Below, piece by piece: positions 24,085-34,842 of a stretch of 64,000 nucleotides of DNA. The DNA comes from Norana najaformis (taxonomy: Eukaryota > Annelida > Clitellata > Crassiclitellata > Hormogastridae), in NCBI GenBank assembly GCA_964023275.1, contig OZ029916.1, positions 31,340,587 through 31,404,586 on the forward strand, given 5' to 3'. How positions within the stretch are numbered: the stretch's first letter is position 1; every line of letters begins with the position of its first letter. The notes below the pieces were generated by a model. The model saw nothing but the letters and a program-made list of their open reading frames with translations. It searched no databases and was not told where the DNA came from. Made by a program: the position numbers and the translations under genes.

Positions 24085-26290
24085 TTTGTCACCAATATCT
24101 ATATCTCTTTCCTGGTAGTTGAGTCCTAGTCATTGGTTCAGGCTTAAGCGGTATTACGACTACATGACACCCGTGACATGTGCGACAGTATTTCTCACTG
24201 TCCTTGTTAAACTGTCTATTCCCGGCCACCAAACTTTGCTGCACAATTGTCTCTTCGTCTGAACAATTCCTGGATGACCTTCATGTGCCAGTTCTAATGT
24301 ACGTTCTCGCAAATACTGTACTTCTGGCATAACAATTCCGGTTCCTCGTAGTAATAATTCCCCGATGATGCATGATTCTTTGCTTATCACCCTATAATCC
24401 GTAAATTTTCCTTTTGCCTAGTTATCGTTTTTCAAGCTCTGTCGAACTTCCCATAGGACTTTGTCCATGGCAGAATCTTTTTCTGTTTCTCTGGTTGACA
24501 AGGTCTTCGGTGTTGCGGCTGCTGCAACAAACTTTATGTAGTCATCCTCGTGGTTGTCTTCTTTCACCTGTCCCTTTTGACAGTCGAGACAGGAAGTCAG
24601 CAATGTTCTCTCGCCCTGATACATTGAAGTTGTATGGCTGCAACCGTAGGACCCAACTCCCAATTCTGGCTGATGGTTTTGATCGTGCTGAATATATGAC
24701 CTGAAGTGGCTTCTGATCAGTCACTAGCTCGAACTCCTTTCCCAAAAGGTATAGGTGGAACCTTTCACATGCCCACACTAAGGCCAGTGCTTCTTCTTCA
24801 TTTTCAGAGTATCGTTTTTCAACCTTGCTGAAACTTTTACTCGCTTAGCATACAACTCGGTGCGCTCCATATTGTTTCTGTGTTGAATAGCACTGCGCTT
24901 AAGCCAGCTGGACTGACATCTGCGATTACTTGTGTTGGTGCTTGGTATTTCTTGCTTGAAATAAGCCAATGTCTCTGCATTGCTTAGCCTGTTCTTTAAC
25001 TCTTAAAAAGCTATCTTTTGTGTGTGTCCAAATGTGCAACGGATATAAAGTCTTTCTTGACAAGCTCTCTTAAGGGTTTACTAACTGTTGGTAAGTCTGA
25101 TTTAATATTTCGAGCCACAAAATTAACCAAACCAAAAACTTTTAACTTCAGTTGCATTTTGAGGTGCCCTTGCTTCTGCAACAGCTTTAACTTTATCCGC
25201 TGTTGGTCCAATTCCATGGCAATCCAATACATGGCCCATGAACTGGACTTTAGGCAGCCGCATATGGCATTTATCTCTCTGTTTATTTATCTCACTGTTT
25301 AAGGTCAAGCCATTTCTTTTTAGACAATTTAAAACATTTCTCAAACGTCTATCATGTTCTTCAGTTTTCTTCCCATGCACAGTGATGTTATCTGCTGTGT
25401 TGTTTGCTCCCTCACGCCCTGTCAAAACCTGTTGAATAATGTGTTGATACATCTCAGGTGCTGAGGATATTCCAAACGTTAAACGTTTATATCTGTACAA
25501 CCCTGCATGAGTTATAAATGCTGTAATCACTCTTGAATCGTCGTCAACTCTGTCTGGTGAAACCCCCATTTAAGGTCTAGAGGGCTTAATGGTCTAGACG
25601 GCTTAATACTGTTCCTTCAGTGAGGATATAAAGGACATGATCCTTTTTCGGGATCGGGTGTCTTCTCGGATCACCGCCTCGTTTGCCTGACGCATATCGA
25701 TACAAATTCCTATTTCATTTGTGCCTGCCTTTGGCACAACTATGATTGGGCTTACTCATGAGGTAGGGTCTTCCACCTTCTCGATTATATCCTCTTTCAA
25801 AAGTTTTGCCAATTCCTCCTGCACAGGTCTTCTCAAATTGTATGGTATATGTCTGGCTGGCTGTGCCACTGGTTTCACATTTTCGTTTAGGTAGAGCTTA
25901 GCCTTAAAGTACTTTAGTTTCCCTACGTCTTCAAAGCATTCGAGCTGTTCCAAAAAAATGTCTTGCACTGCATTGATTTCATCTGCTAGACCTAGTCTAA
26001 GAACACCCAGTTGTTCTGCAGTCATTCTTCCAAGCAAGGGTTTTCCTTTTCCATCAATGACATAAAAATCTGCTCTACTGATGTTTCCTTTACAGCTATC
26101 GCTGAAAACATTCCGATTACCGTCAAAGATGTTGAGCATGGCGATTTCGTACGCCCCGACCGAATCGTCTCGTTCTTCGGAAGGGCCTGGGTCGACCAGA
26201 GTCTCAAACAAGTCTTGTACGGCCATGTCCGCTGTGCAGAGAGGCAAGGCTTTCTTCTGCGCATCGGACGTGATTCCTTTTGTCACGACT
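24085..26290 (-). pseudogene. Ty3/gypsy pol remnant (RT, RNase H, integrase N-terminus)
   Basis: Read on the minus strand from 26286, the order is: a protease-end block with KGKPLLGRMTAEQLGVL; the RT entry motif IPYNLRRPVQEELAKLL; PIIVVPKAGTNEIGICIDMR; a DLKWGF region; FGISSAPEMYQHIIQQVL; an RT active-site region reading TADNITVHGKKTEEHDRRL; and LPKVQFMGHVLDCHGIGPTA. Next come RNase H-side blocks (FELVTDQKPLQVIYS, GRENIADFLSR), then integrase H-x-GHPGIVQTKRQL, VWWPGID and KYCRTCHGC. The catalytic DD is DN here, a tryptophan codon has become a stop near 25758, and several frameshifts are present. It stops after the integrase zinc finger, with no DDE core. I see no LTRs. It is an old dead fragment. 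Confidence 0.85.
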
Positions 26291-28404
26291 TAGAACCCAA
26301 ACGAACACCTTCAACGTTTCCAACTTGGGCCAACGCATCTTGCATCACCCGAGACATCGAACTAAAGCAGAGGGTGAATGTCCATATTCTGCAACTTGTG
26401 TGTTTTTCTTTATAGTTACTGTTTTCGCGCAAACGAATTATATACTCTTCGCCACTTTATAGCTTCTCTTCGGACTACTAACAACACTCGGATTTAACCT
26501 TATCACATGTTTTATTCGCTTAACAACTACCTTGTCCCTTGTCCTCCATTATTATATTGTCTTTCTTCTCCACTCCATTTTATATCTCTCTCCCCACAGA
26601 GTCCACAGCGTATGACGTCGGAATCCAACACTACAGTAATGTCTGATGTTAGCAGACATTGCGTTGAAGATTGTCACCCTATAAAAGACAGTTCGTTGTT
26701 GTTGGTGTGGCCTTCTCGATATCAGGACAACAAACACTCATTAGAGGAAAAAAATTCATTGAGTCATTCCTGTTAAGTCATACAGTGGGTGTAAAGTGTT
26801 TCTCGAGAGGAAATGCCCGAATTACTTCTTGCTTATAAATGTACATATTTAACCGTCTTATATACACTTTTGCGGATCCAGAATGGTCCACGCCTCCCAT
26901 GGCCTTTCCAATCTCAGTTTAGAGTGCAAGGGAGCATGGCCGGAGCTGCCCATCTTGACCCACACTTGCACACATATGTTCGTTCTTTGGTCTCTGCATC
27001 GTAATAGTAAACTTGAAATTTCTAAAGCGCTACTTAAAAGCTAAGCGCACGGCACCACCTTATTCACGAGCGCTGCGTCAAGTCCGGGGGGTTGTCCAAA
27101 GATGCTATGTCAAGAACGAAGCATTGGTTTTCTTAATTCGGCGCGAGGAAGGGAGACATGGCCGCCGTGCCCCCTTATGGATCCGCTCTTGCTTATATAC
27201 GAGAATATATGTCTACTCATTTAGTGGGCATATATATTTATATATAGGTCTTCACCATTACAGCAATAGCATACCCAGGTACATATATATATATGCATAT
27301 ATATGTACGTACGTATAGATCCTCACCGTAACAGCAGGTGCCTGGTACATGGGTATATGCTACTGGCTGCTGCTGTAACAGTCAGAATATATACACGCAT
27401 ATATACATATATACGGCAAATGAGTAGCCACATACATACAAACATACATACATACATATATATATAGGTCGTCACTGTTACACTGTCGCAAAGGTCTATG
27501 AGTGAGCACGAGTGATTATCGCCTCGTGTGTTACATGCTGCTACGTTTTCAGAATTTCCAGACAGTTCTACAATTATGCGTAATGAATTAAAATCGCTAA
27601 AATCTGCCTAATTGAGATAAATTATCATTTTTCCTAAATAGTTTTATATATGCAAACAAAATCTAGCTGATAGGTAAATCAATGATAAATATCATCTATA
27701 TCTTTCAATATTTGTGCTGTAGGTGCTTTTAATATCGTAGGTTTAACCATTCTTTATCTTCGACCGGCTGTACACGCATTAATCTACATGCGATTTATTT
27801 TATATATAATTTATATAATTTCATGCTATATGTCAGGCAGTATATATGTGTCAGGCTTAGTATAGCATGTTGTATGTCATATACATGTATTGCTATAGCT
27901 GTGCGTATGGCTTAGTAACGGAGAGTCTATTTGGATGGTTGTGTTTTGCTGTTTTACCTGTTCTTTTTGTCCCTATGGCGCCCGTGTACCACCGCCATAA
28001 TGGGCGCGTTCTATTGCTGCTATTATAACCAGAACAGGGTGCGTTTTGTACTCAATTTAAACGACGCTCGTTGACCGACGGCTAAGGCAACGAGCCTTTC
28101 CGGCTTCCTGGAACACGCAGGTGTGCTTATGTCGTCTGTTTACGCTCTTAACTTTAATGTCTGCTAATGGCAGACACTGCTTACACTAATGTCGTTGTAT
28201 CAGGCCTGCAGAAGGACATTATGTGTCAGCTTGGCTACTAAATGCAGACGCTTTCGGATATCTGCTGAGCGTCTGTGGTGGATTATGAACACGGACGATA
28301 GAATTGCAAGGTATCAGTTGATGCCTAGGTATCGATTGATGCCTAGGTATCGTTGTACAGGTGCTTTTGAAATACGCAGATTACATTCGATTAGATTGTA
28401 TCAT
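26291..28404. other. No gene recognised; TATA/CATA microsatellites at 27190-27470
   Basis: Between 27190 and 27470 several ATATAT/CATACA tracts alternate with similar blocks reading GGTCTTCACCATTACAGCA, ATCCTCACCGTAACAGCAG and GGTCGTCACTGTTACACTG. This suggests a degenerate long-period repeat. No gene is recognised. Confidence 0.35.
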
Positions 28405-28625
28405 TGTAGATGAGATCGCATTAGATCACAGCATAAAAGACCAGATTAGAGAAGATTAGACTAAATTAGACAAATTCAGATTGGATTTGATCAGATTAAA
28501 TTAACACAGATTACAGCAGACTACTAGTTTAGATTATATCGAATTAGTCTAGAGTATAGCAGATTAGACAAGGTTAGATTAGATTATACTAGATTAGATC
28601 AGATGGGATTAGATTATACATGTAC
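28405..28625. repeat. Degenerate GATTA/AGATT tandem repeat
   Basis: About 220 bases are built from AGATTAGA, CAGATTA and GGATT words. An old pentanucleotide-type array. Confidence 0.75.
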
Positions 28626-29035
28626 ATAGGTGTCAGAATGACTGTGCTATCACAAGACAATATATGCATACGAACCTCTTGTCCAAGAGTAGGCTACATT
28701 AAAGGACTTGCACGTTTCGTGCGTGCGACACGCAACACAGCGCTATAAAAATAATCTGCGCGATAATATTGCGCAGGCCATGTTTGTTGAGCGCCTGCCT
28801 TTTACGGCCATTCAATCTGTCGCAACCGAAGAATTTTCAAGTGCCGCTATATAAAGCTTCGATTGCTTTACAATGTGTTAAAGAGCGTAGTGTTCGTAGT
28901 AGTAAGTGCTGAAGCAAGTGCTACTGCAGTAAATCGAGATGTCTTCCAGCATTACGGATTTCGTGGTCGATTGTTTGAAAGATTGCTGAACAGTGGCACA
29001 CATAGACCTACGACTACAACTGTCAATCACGGTCT
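28626..29035. other. No gene recognised; GCGC-rich SINE-like words
   Basis: CAGCGCTATAAAA occurs near 28737 and GCCGCTATATAAAG near 28841. Both resemble the ends of the SINE-like repeats elsewhere in the window, but I cannot define an element here. Confidence 0.3.
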
Positions 29036-29184
29036 CAGTCGGTCGGTCGTTCGGTCGTTCGGTCGGTCGGTCGGTCTGTCGGTCGGTCGGTCGGTCGGTC
29101 GGTCGGTCGGTCGGTCGGTCGGTCGGTCGGTCGGTCGGTCGGTCGGTCGGTCGGTCGGTCGGTCGGTCGGTCGGTCGGTCGGTA
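29036..29184. repeat. (GGTC)n tetranucleotide array
   Basis: About 37 copies of GGTC with a few interruptions (GGTCGTTC, GGTCTGTC) near the start. The VGRSVGRS frame on plus and the DRPTDRPT frame on minus are repeat translations. Confidence 0.95.
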
Positions 29185-29189
29185 GATAG

Positions 29190-30356
29190 GTGAAGCTTTA
29201 ACCAGTGAATGGATGAGAGTCCGCTGTAGTCACAGTGATTGATCGGCAAATAGAAGTGGATTGTTTTTGTCTTTGGTTTTTGTTGGCAGATTCTTTCCTT
29301 CGTTTGTGACTGCGGATTGATAACTGAAAGCAGCCGTACCAATAACGTAGTACTTATCGGAACTACTGAGAAGGGAGTCAGCTGCACTATTCGCCCCTCC
29401 TAGTCAGGGAGTCAGCTGCACTGTTCGTCCCTCCTAGTCCCTCTCTCCAAAGCTACATGTACCCAGCCAGCTTACACACGTTCGGTCAATGTTGGGCCGA
29501 CTTTACAATCGCTAACAGCGAATGGTTATACATCAGACATCGGCCCACAGTTAAATTTGAAATTCTATCCAACGTTCGGCCAATAACAATGGCCCAGCGT
29601 GGTTCTACCATCCAGTTTACAACCGATCATCAACGTCAGCCAGCTACTTAAGCAATTTATCGGTAAAGGAGTGGACTCATTCAAAAAATGGCCCAATTTA
29701 TTCAAATTCAGGCTGCATAGGCAAAAGACAATGCCACTTTGCCGCTTATATTGTCCTTGTCTCTGTACGTATCGGACTAAATTTAGTAGGACACAAGTGT
29801 AATGCCGACACTAACAGCCACATCCATTGGGCCCACAATCTGCCCAAAGCTCTCTACCCGTTGCCACTAGATAAAAATTGAATCAAGTTATTATATGCAT
29901 GTGCCATTCATGAGAAAAGGTAAACACAGAATGTACTTCGCACACCCTACATGTATTGCGCCGATATAGCATTCGACATGGGGGGGGGGGGGGGACATAG
30001 GACCAACAACCAAACGTGGTTTCTGTGACATGTCAGTGCTGGTATGCCGTCAGAATTCTGATGTTGGCACAGCATTGGTTCCATACACGATATCTAGATC
30101 ATGGATACAAAACATAATAGAATATGAGTATCAACATATGTCCAATTCCGTGATCCTATCTTGTAACTCAGCCAGTTAGAAAATCAAATTCCGTTTCGCT
30201 GTGTGTTAAATTCAGGCTTGAAAGATTTTTCAGCTGCTTACCACTGCTAGCACGAGGCATTGCTGAAATAGAATCCTGGATTAGAGGTCATTAGAATTGA
30301 CTGTTATTGATTAGAAATTCTTCGAATCGACTCAATCAATTGTTTGACTGACTGAA
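29190..30356. other. No gene recognised
   Basis: A near-exact 30-bp tandem word (GAGTCAGCTGCACT--TCG-CCCTCCTAGT) occurs twice at 29375-29440. A 15-base G run lies at 29980-29994. No gene is recognised. Confidence 0.35.
29980..29994. repeat. Poly-G run of 15
   Basis: Fifteen consecutive G bases. The length may be affected by sequencing. Confidence 0.8.
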
Positions 30357-30434
30357 TGACCGACCGACCGACCGACTGACTGACTACTGACTGACTGACT
30401 GACTGACTGACTGACTGACTGACTGACTGACTGA
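30357..30434. repeat. (GACT)n/(GACC)n array
   Basis: About 19 tetranucleotide units: GACC at the left end, then GACT, closing with GATT. Confidence 0.9.
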
Positions 30435-31095
30435 TTGATCCATTGATGTCGAACAAACCACAGAGTTTTGCTAGAAACTGTTTTAATTCAGAAAATGCAT
30501 AAGGTATCTCGGGAGTCTTATGAAAATATGTTATACAAAACGCAAGATGATTAATTTCACCGAGTAAGCCAGAGTTGTGCAGGTAAGTGAGTCAATGTTC
30601 TTGCATTCAGTGATTAAGTAGGCTAGCAATTACTTTGACTTCTGTAGTCTGCCGCCATGCAGCGGAAATTTAGCGATTCAAACATTCTACGATAGAACTG
30701 GAAAGATCAGTCTCTAGGGGACAGTTTTGAGAGGCAACGATGGGTGTGAAGTGTTAGCGACTTCGTTTTCTTAGTCTCGGCGTATCAAAACGGGTTGCCA
30801 GTCATCTGTTTCAACGTCTGATCGCCCCATCGATAGTGTACAGTAGAAGTAATTTTTATGGCCTAGTTTGCAATAGCCCAGCTCGCTGACTAACAGACTA
30901 TCGGGCACGCCTAAATGTATACCAGGTTGTAAAGCCGCTATATAAGAAAGTTCAATGCACTGCATAAAATTATGGGTCTTAGAAGACGCCTAAAGAAATG
31001 TTGCATAAAAGATATGAATTGAAAAGATACTGTCACCTTATGAAAATTACTCCTTTGACTGGATATGAAGAGGTCGTCAGACAAGAAGGTGTATT
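30435..31095. other. No gene recognised; SINE-like segment at about 30745-30960
   Basis: GACTTCGTTTTCTTAGTCTC near 30760 resembles the segment at 34640-34670. A GCCGCTATATAAG word at 30932 closes it, as in the SINE-like family. The element borders are not clear. Confidence 0.35.
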
Positions 31096-31172
31096 CCTAC
31101 ACTCCCCGTCTCATTCTTTCTTTCTCTCTTTCTTTCTCTTTCTCTCTCTTTCTCTCTCTCTCTCTGCCACTG
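31096..31172. repeat. CT-rich microsatellite
   Basis: CTTTCTCT and CTCTCTCT tracts open frames on both strands with no protein-like content. Confidence 0.85.
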
Positions 31173-31852
31173 TATATCTCGCCTTCTGTTTTTCCTCACT
31201 CTCACCCCCTTAAAAGCCTGTCTAGTCGTTCCTTCCCTTCATCCAGCCAGTATGCCGCTTTGGCATTTCCCGGTTGCTTGTCTTCCATCTATAGCTGTCA
31301 CTCGTTGACTTTCATCGTAACCCTCGGCTTGATCTCTCGCAAATCCAACTATAGACACAGGCTTTAATATGTAGCCTTTGCAAAACAAGAACAAGGACAT
31401 TGCACTCATTCATAGACATACTGTGTGATATTTAACTTCCGACACAGTTATTTCAGTTAACCGTCGCACTGCTCTCATCTCATCCTTTCAAAAGAAACAA
31501 AATATGTCTGTTCATTTCAGTCACCTCTGATACAATTATCGGTACAGAAAAACAATATATACACTGCCTGTCTATGTTACAAAAACAGAAAATACGGTCA
31601 TTCATGCCAGCTCTTATGCATCTCCATAATTACTCCCGGTTTTCAATTAGACCGAAAATTACGGTCTTTTAGGTCAGTTCCACAAATACTCGACAACAAG
31701 GTATTTCGCTTTAATCTAGCGATTCGCTGCCTTTCCCCATCGATCAAAAGCACAGCCTCGGAATCTCCGTCGAAGAGACCTGGGATTCTTTGCCCAAGAA
31801 TCTTTTGAGAAGCAGCCCAGGATATTTTGACGAAGAAACTAAGGAACCTCTG
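31173..31852. other. No gene recognised
   Basis: No ORF of note. A possible ATTAAA poly(A) signal for the dispanin gene lies on the minus strand at 31710-31715, about 340 bases past its stop. This is weak evidence. Confidence 0.3.
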
Positions 31853-31941
31853 TCCGATATCTGGTCAGTGCCATTTGCAATTCTTTGTATGGCATTATTT
31901 GGGTGCCATGACTGATGTCACTTTGGGGCCATATCTGATGG
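31853..31941 (+). repeat. Left arm of the inverted repeat bracketing the dispanin gene
   Basis: This 89-base segment is nearly the reverse complement of 33482-33570. Shared words include GTCAGTGCCATTTGCAATTC, TTTGTATGGCATTATTTG and GATGTCACTTTGGGGCCATA. I count only a handful of differences. It lies 109 bases past the dispanin stop codon. Confidence 0.85.
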
Positions 31942-32049
31942 AACCTTTGGTGGAGAAAACTGGAGACCTTCGGCAAAGACTTGGGGAACTTAAGCGCAGA
32001 AGAGTGAGTCTCTGGCAAAGAAACCCAGGAGTCTCGTAGGCAGAGAAGC

Positions 32050-33356
32050 CTAGGAATCTTTGGTGAAGAAGACGAGTACGTAGACGAGAACAACGATGAC
32101 TGTGGTCACTACTCCAGCGATGGACAACCAAAGGGCGACTTTACCCTTCGTTCGAGCCCCTTCCCAGTCCATTTCTGCTGAGCGCAGCGAGCAACAAGAG
32201 ACGACAACAGCTACGAATCCTGCAACACAAACATGCTGCTTGATTATATATATATATATATATAAATATATATATATGAATATATATAGATATACATAAT
32301 GGGAAGTATAAGGCAAGATGAGCATCTGATCAGAAGGTATAAAGTAGGATTAGGTAAGGTACCAGCGCCCTATCCGAAGGTGTAAGGTAAGATGAGATAA
32401 GGGATCAGTACCGGATCGTGACATTTTAGTGTACAGCGATAGGCCACCCATGCCCTGGTATAAGCCAGCTTCGAAAACACGTTTAATTTCTAACGATTTA
32501 TAAAAATTATTTATTACATTTAAATTTTTCAGTCACAATAATTTTAATTTTGAGAGATTTGTGCAGACATAACTTCCGAAACGCCGCGGGACTAAGATTA
32601 GGCCTACTACTGGCAGCCAAACGCTCGCTGAAATTATGTGGCCCTGCTAATTAGGCATCTGTGAGTCATCCTCGCAATCCACAGTTCACTAATGATCCAA
32701 TATTAGTTTATTGTAGGGGCCTGGAGACCCTTCACACGCTAGCGCCCATGCATGTGTGCCTCGCTGTATGTACATTGTGTACTTATTTGTCCGTCCGTCC
32801 GTGCATCCGTCTCTGTCTGTTTGTTTGTCTGTCCGTCTGTCTGCCTGTTTGTCTGTCTGTGTGTCTGTCTGTCTCTGTTTACTGTCAGTGTAATAAGGAA
32901 GGAAGGAAGGAAGGAAGGAAGGACTATACTGACAATTAAGTTATATCGGCCTGTATACGATCGAATTTCACCGAATCGTCCAAGCATCAGCTTCGGATGC
33001 ACCTGTTTGTGTTGGGTTTCTGATTGACGATGTTCGTCATTGTAGTCGTAAGAGACGCAGCTGAAATGAGGTATGTGCGGTTATTCCACCATTTCAGAAA
33101 CGACCATCAACTGATGCCTTGTTCGTTAAGGTAACGGCCCTATAGACGATTACATGTTACGGCGCTATATGAATCTGCAATTACAACTACAGCCGAGATG
33201 TTCTTCTGATGATTAGTTTTGGCTGAACTGACCGAAGAGCGGATTGACGAGGAGCATGACGAACATCGAGATGCACAGGTGGCTGTTGGGGCCGATCCTC
33301 TTGCTCGGCAGGGTGGAATGACTTCCGCCACCCTGCATTACCACCACTGGCATCAT
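32050..33356 (-). CDS. CD225/dispanin (IFITM-like) membrane protein, two exons
   Basis: Exon 1 is 33233-33356, the intron is 32220-33232, and exon 2 is 32050-32219. The joined CDS is 294 bases, 97 residues plus TAG. The donor reads CTCTTCG|GTCAGT. The acceptor reads TGTTTGTGTTGCAG|GATTC. The join is phase 1 and rebuilds NPLFGFVAVVV in one hydrophobic segment. TM1 spans about residues 26-50, a Cys pair sits at 50-51, the SLRSAE loop at 52-57, and a W-E-G-A motif at 60-63 precedes TM2 at about 68-93. This hydrophobic-loop-hydrophobic plan with an S-L-K/R-S loop is the CD225 fold of IFITM and other dispanin proteins, which are small tail-anchored or hairpin membrane proteins. I chose the ATG at 33356 because an in-frame TGA lies 48 bases upstream. 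A possible acceptor at 33411-33412 allows a 5' UTR exon. A longer proline-rich N-terminus on another exon is possible. Its role in this animal is unknown. Confidence 0.75.
32233..32300. repeat. (TA)n tract in the dispanin intron, next to the acceptor
   Basis: TATATA repeats with AATA and GAATA interruptions lie 14-80 bases upstream of the exon-2 acceptor. Copy-number change here could affect splicing. That is inference. Confidence 0.8.
32785..32925. repeat. (GTCT)n and (GGAA)n microsatellites in the dispanin intron
   Basis: GTCC/GTCT units at 32785-32880 are followed by six GGAA units at 32897-32922. The cysteine- and serine-rich ORFs over this stretch are repeat translations. Confidence 0.85.
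33101..33250 (+). repeat. SINE-like segment spanning the intron start and exon-1 end (family B, copy 1)
   Basis: This segment matches 34672-34842 from CATC-ACTGATGCCTTGTTCG, through ACGGCGCTATAT and GATGATTAGTTTTGGCTGAA, to CTGACCGAAGAGCG. The first part, with the GCGCTATAT word and TTACAA-TACAGC tail, looks SINE-like. The right part is the dispanin donor and the end of exon 1. Confidence 0.75.
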
Positions 33357-33481
33357 AGGAACCGGTTTATCCTCGAACCGCTCGAACTCGGCAGTTCAGA
33401 TGATCGTTCACTGGAAACAGAAGGTGTATCCGTTAAGTCATTGGCATAAGGGGTGACATCAGATATCGGACCCCAATGACA

Positions 33482-33570
33482 CCATCAGATATGGCCCCAA
33501 AGTGACATCAGGCAAGGTACTCAAATAATGCCATACAAAGAATTGCAAATGGCACTGACATGATGTCGGA
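33482..33570 (-). repeat. Right arm of the inverted repeat bracketing the dispanin gene
   Basis: This is the partner of 31853-31941 in opposite orientation. It lies 125 bases upstream of the dispanin start codon. Sequence on either side (33452-33640) has further degenerate GACATCAGATAT and CAGATATGGC words, so the arm sits in a degenerate tandem region. Confidence 0.85.
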
Positions 33571-33830
33571 CATTGAACCAAAGTGGTTTCAGATATAGCA
33601 CTAAACTGCGATCAGATATGGCACCAAAACGACTTCAAAATGACACCGAACGAGGCATCAAGAATTACACCAAGCTTGGCACCAGACCAGCAATCAAACA
33701 GGGCGTCCAGACGACCCAAAATGCAATCATCGACAGATAAACTATGCTCTAAACCCCACGATTAATTGTATCCAGCTTTTTTATTTGAACGGCGACGCAC
33801 AGCACACAAGGCCCGATGCAATCAGGAGTG
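33571..33830. other. No gene recognised; degenerate CAGATATGGCACC words
   Basis: Imperfect repeats of GACATCAGATATGGCACCAAA-type words fade out by about 33700. Nothing else is recognised. Confidence 0.4.
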
Positions 33831-33839
33831 GCCTTTGGA

Positions 33840-34250
33840 CCAGCGATGGAAGGACGGAAGGATGGACGGAAGGAAGGCAAACGGATGGACGGAAGGACGC
33901 AGAGACAGAAAGAAGGACGGACGGACCGACGGTGGCTTTATTTGCGGACGACAGCTGTGCATCAGAAAGCGAACAAATGACTGACCTTTTTACTTTGCGC
34001 TGCGCAATTGTCCCTCTAATGGTCAGCAGTAAACTCCGAAGGCACAGGCAGCAGGGCGCCCAGACAGACACGTGGACGGACAGATGGACGGACAGACGAT
34101 AGGCGGACGGACGGATGAACTGGCGGAAGGAGAAATGGAAGAGCTTTAGACGGATGGATATGTGGATCGATTGAGAAATAAACTGATAAACATGCGGATG
34201 GATGGATCGACGGATGGACAGATAGACAGACAAACAACCCCACGTACAGA
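33840..34250. repeat. Degenerate (GGAC/GGAT/AGAC)n array
   Basis: GGACGGAAGGATGGACGG and GATGGATCGACGGATGG tracts with short unique stretches. The ORFs on both strands, rich in R, D and G or in S, V and C, are repeat translations. Confidence 0.8.
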
Positions 34251-34671
34251 TAAACGGACGAACTGCATGCTACAACCACTGCACACATATGGACGAGTAG
34301 GACGAGAGATGGAGACGCATGCATGTATACTGAATGACGCCTCTAGGCTCCCTATGTTGTCTTCGCGAACGGAACATTCCCGCCCGAGCGTTAAATCAAT
34401 TCTATCATTAATTATATTATACTGGCGTCGCGTAAATTCCACTAGAAAGCGGCAATGCAGTATATTATGTGTGTATGCACGTATGTATATATGTACGTGT
34501 ATATATATACGAACGTATGTTAATGCGTGCATTTGGATATTAATATGGCGCCTTTTAAGAAACGTTCAGCAGAGCTGTATGCTGAAGATCAATCTCTCAC
34601 GCTTCCTCCGAGTGGCAGCTATGGGCATAGATTGTGAGGGACTTCATTTTCTTAGACTCGGCGCATGAAAA

Positions 34672-34842
34672 CGGCCATCGACTGATGCCTTGTTCGTTAA
34701 GATAACGGCGCTATAGACGATTACATGTTTACGGGGCTATATGAGTTTGCATTTACAATTACAGCTGAGATATTCTTTTGATGATTAGTTTTGGCTGAAC
34801 TGACCGAAGAGCGAACTAATGAAGAGATTGACGAATGGTATT
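34672..34842 (+). pseudogene. Duplicate of dispanin intron start and exon-1 end (family B, copy 2)
   Basis: This is the second copy of 33101-33250. On the minus strand it keeps the donor CTCTTCG|GTCAGT and the codons before it, but a 12-base in-frame insertion (AACTAATGAAGA on plus) lies between the VN codons and the LFG codons. A TGA sits about 40 bases further upstream, and no exon-2 match is seen nearby. It is a fragment, not a second gene. Confidence 0.65.

Noticed and set aside
28863..29387. Arg/Ser/Val and Asp/Arg/Pro/Thr repeat ORFs on both strands
   Set aside because: They are (GGTC)n array translations.
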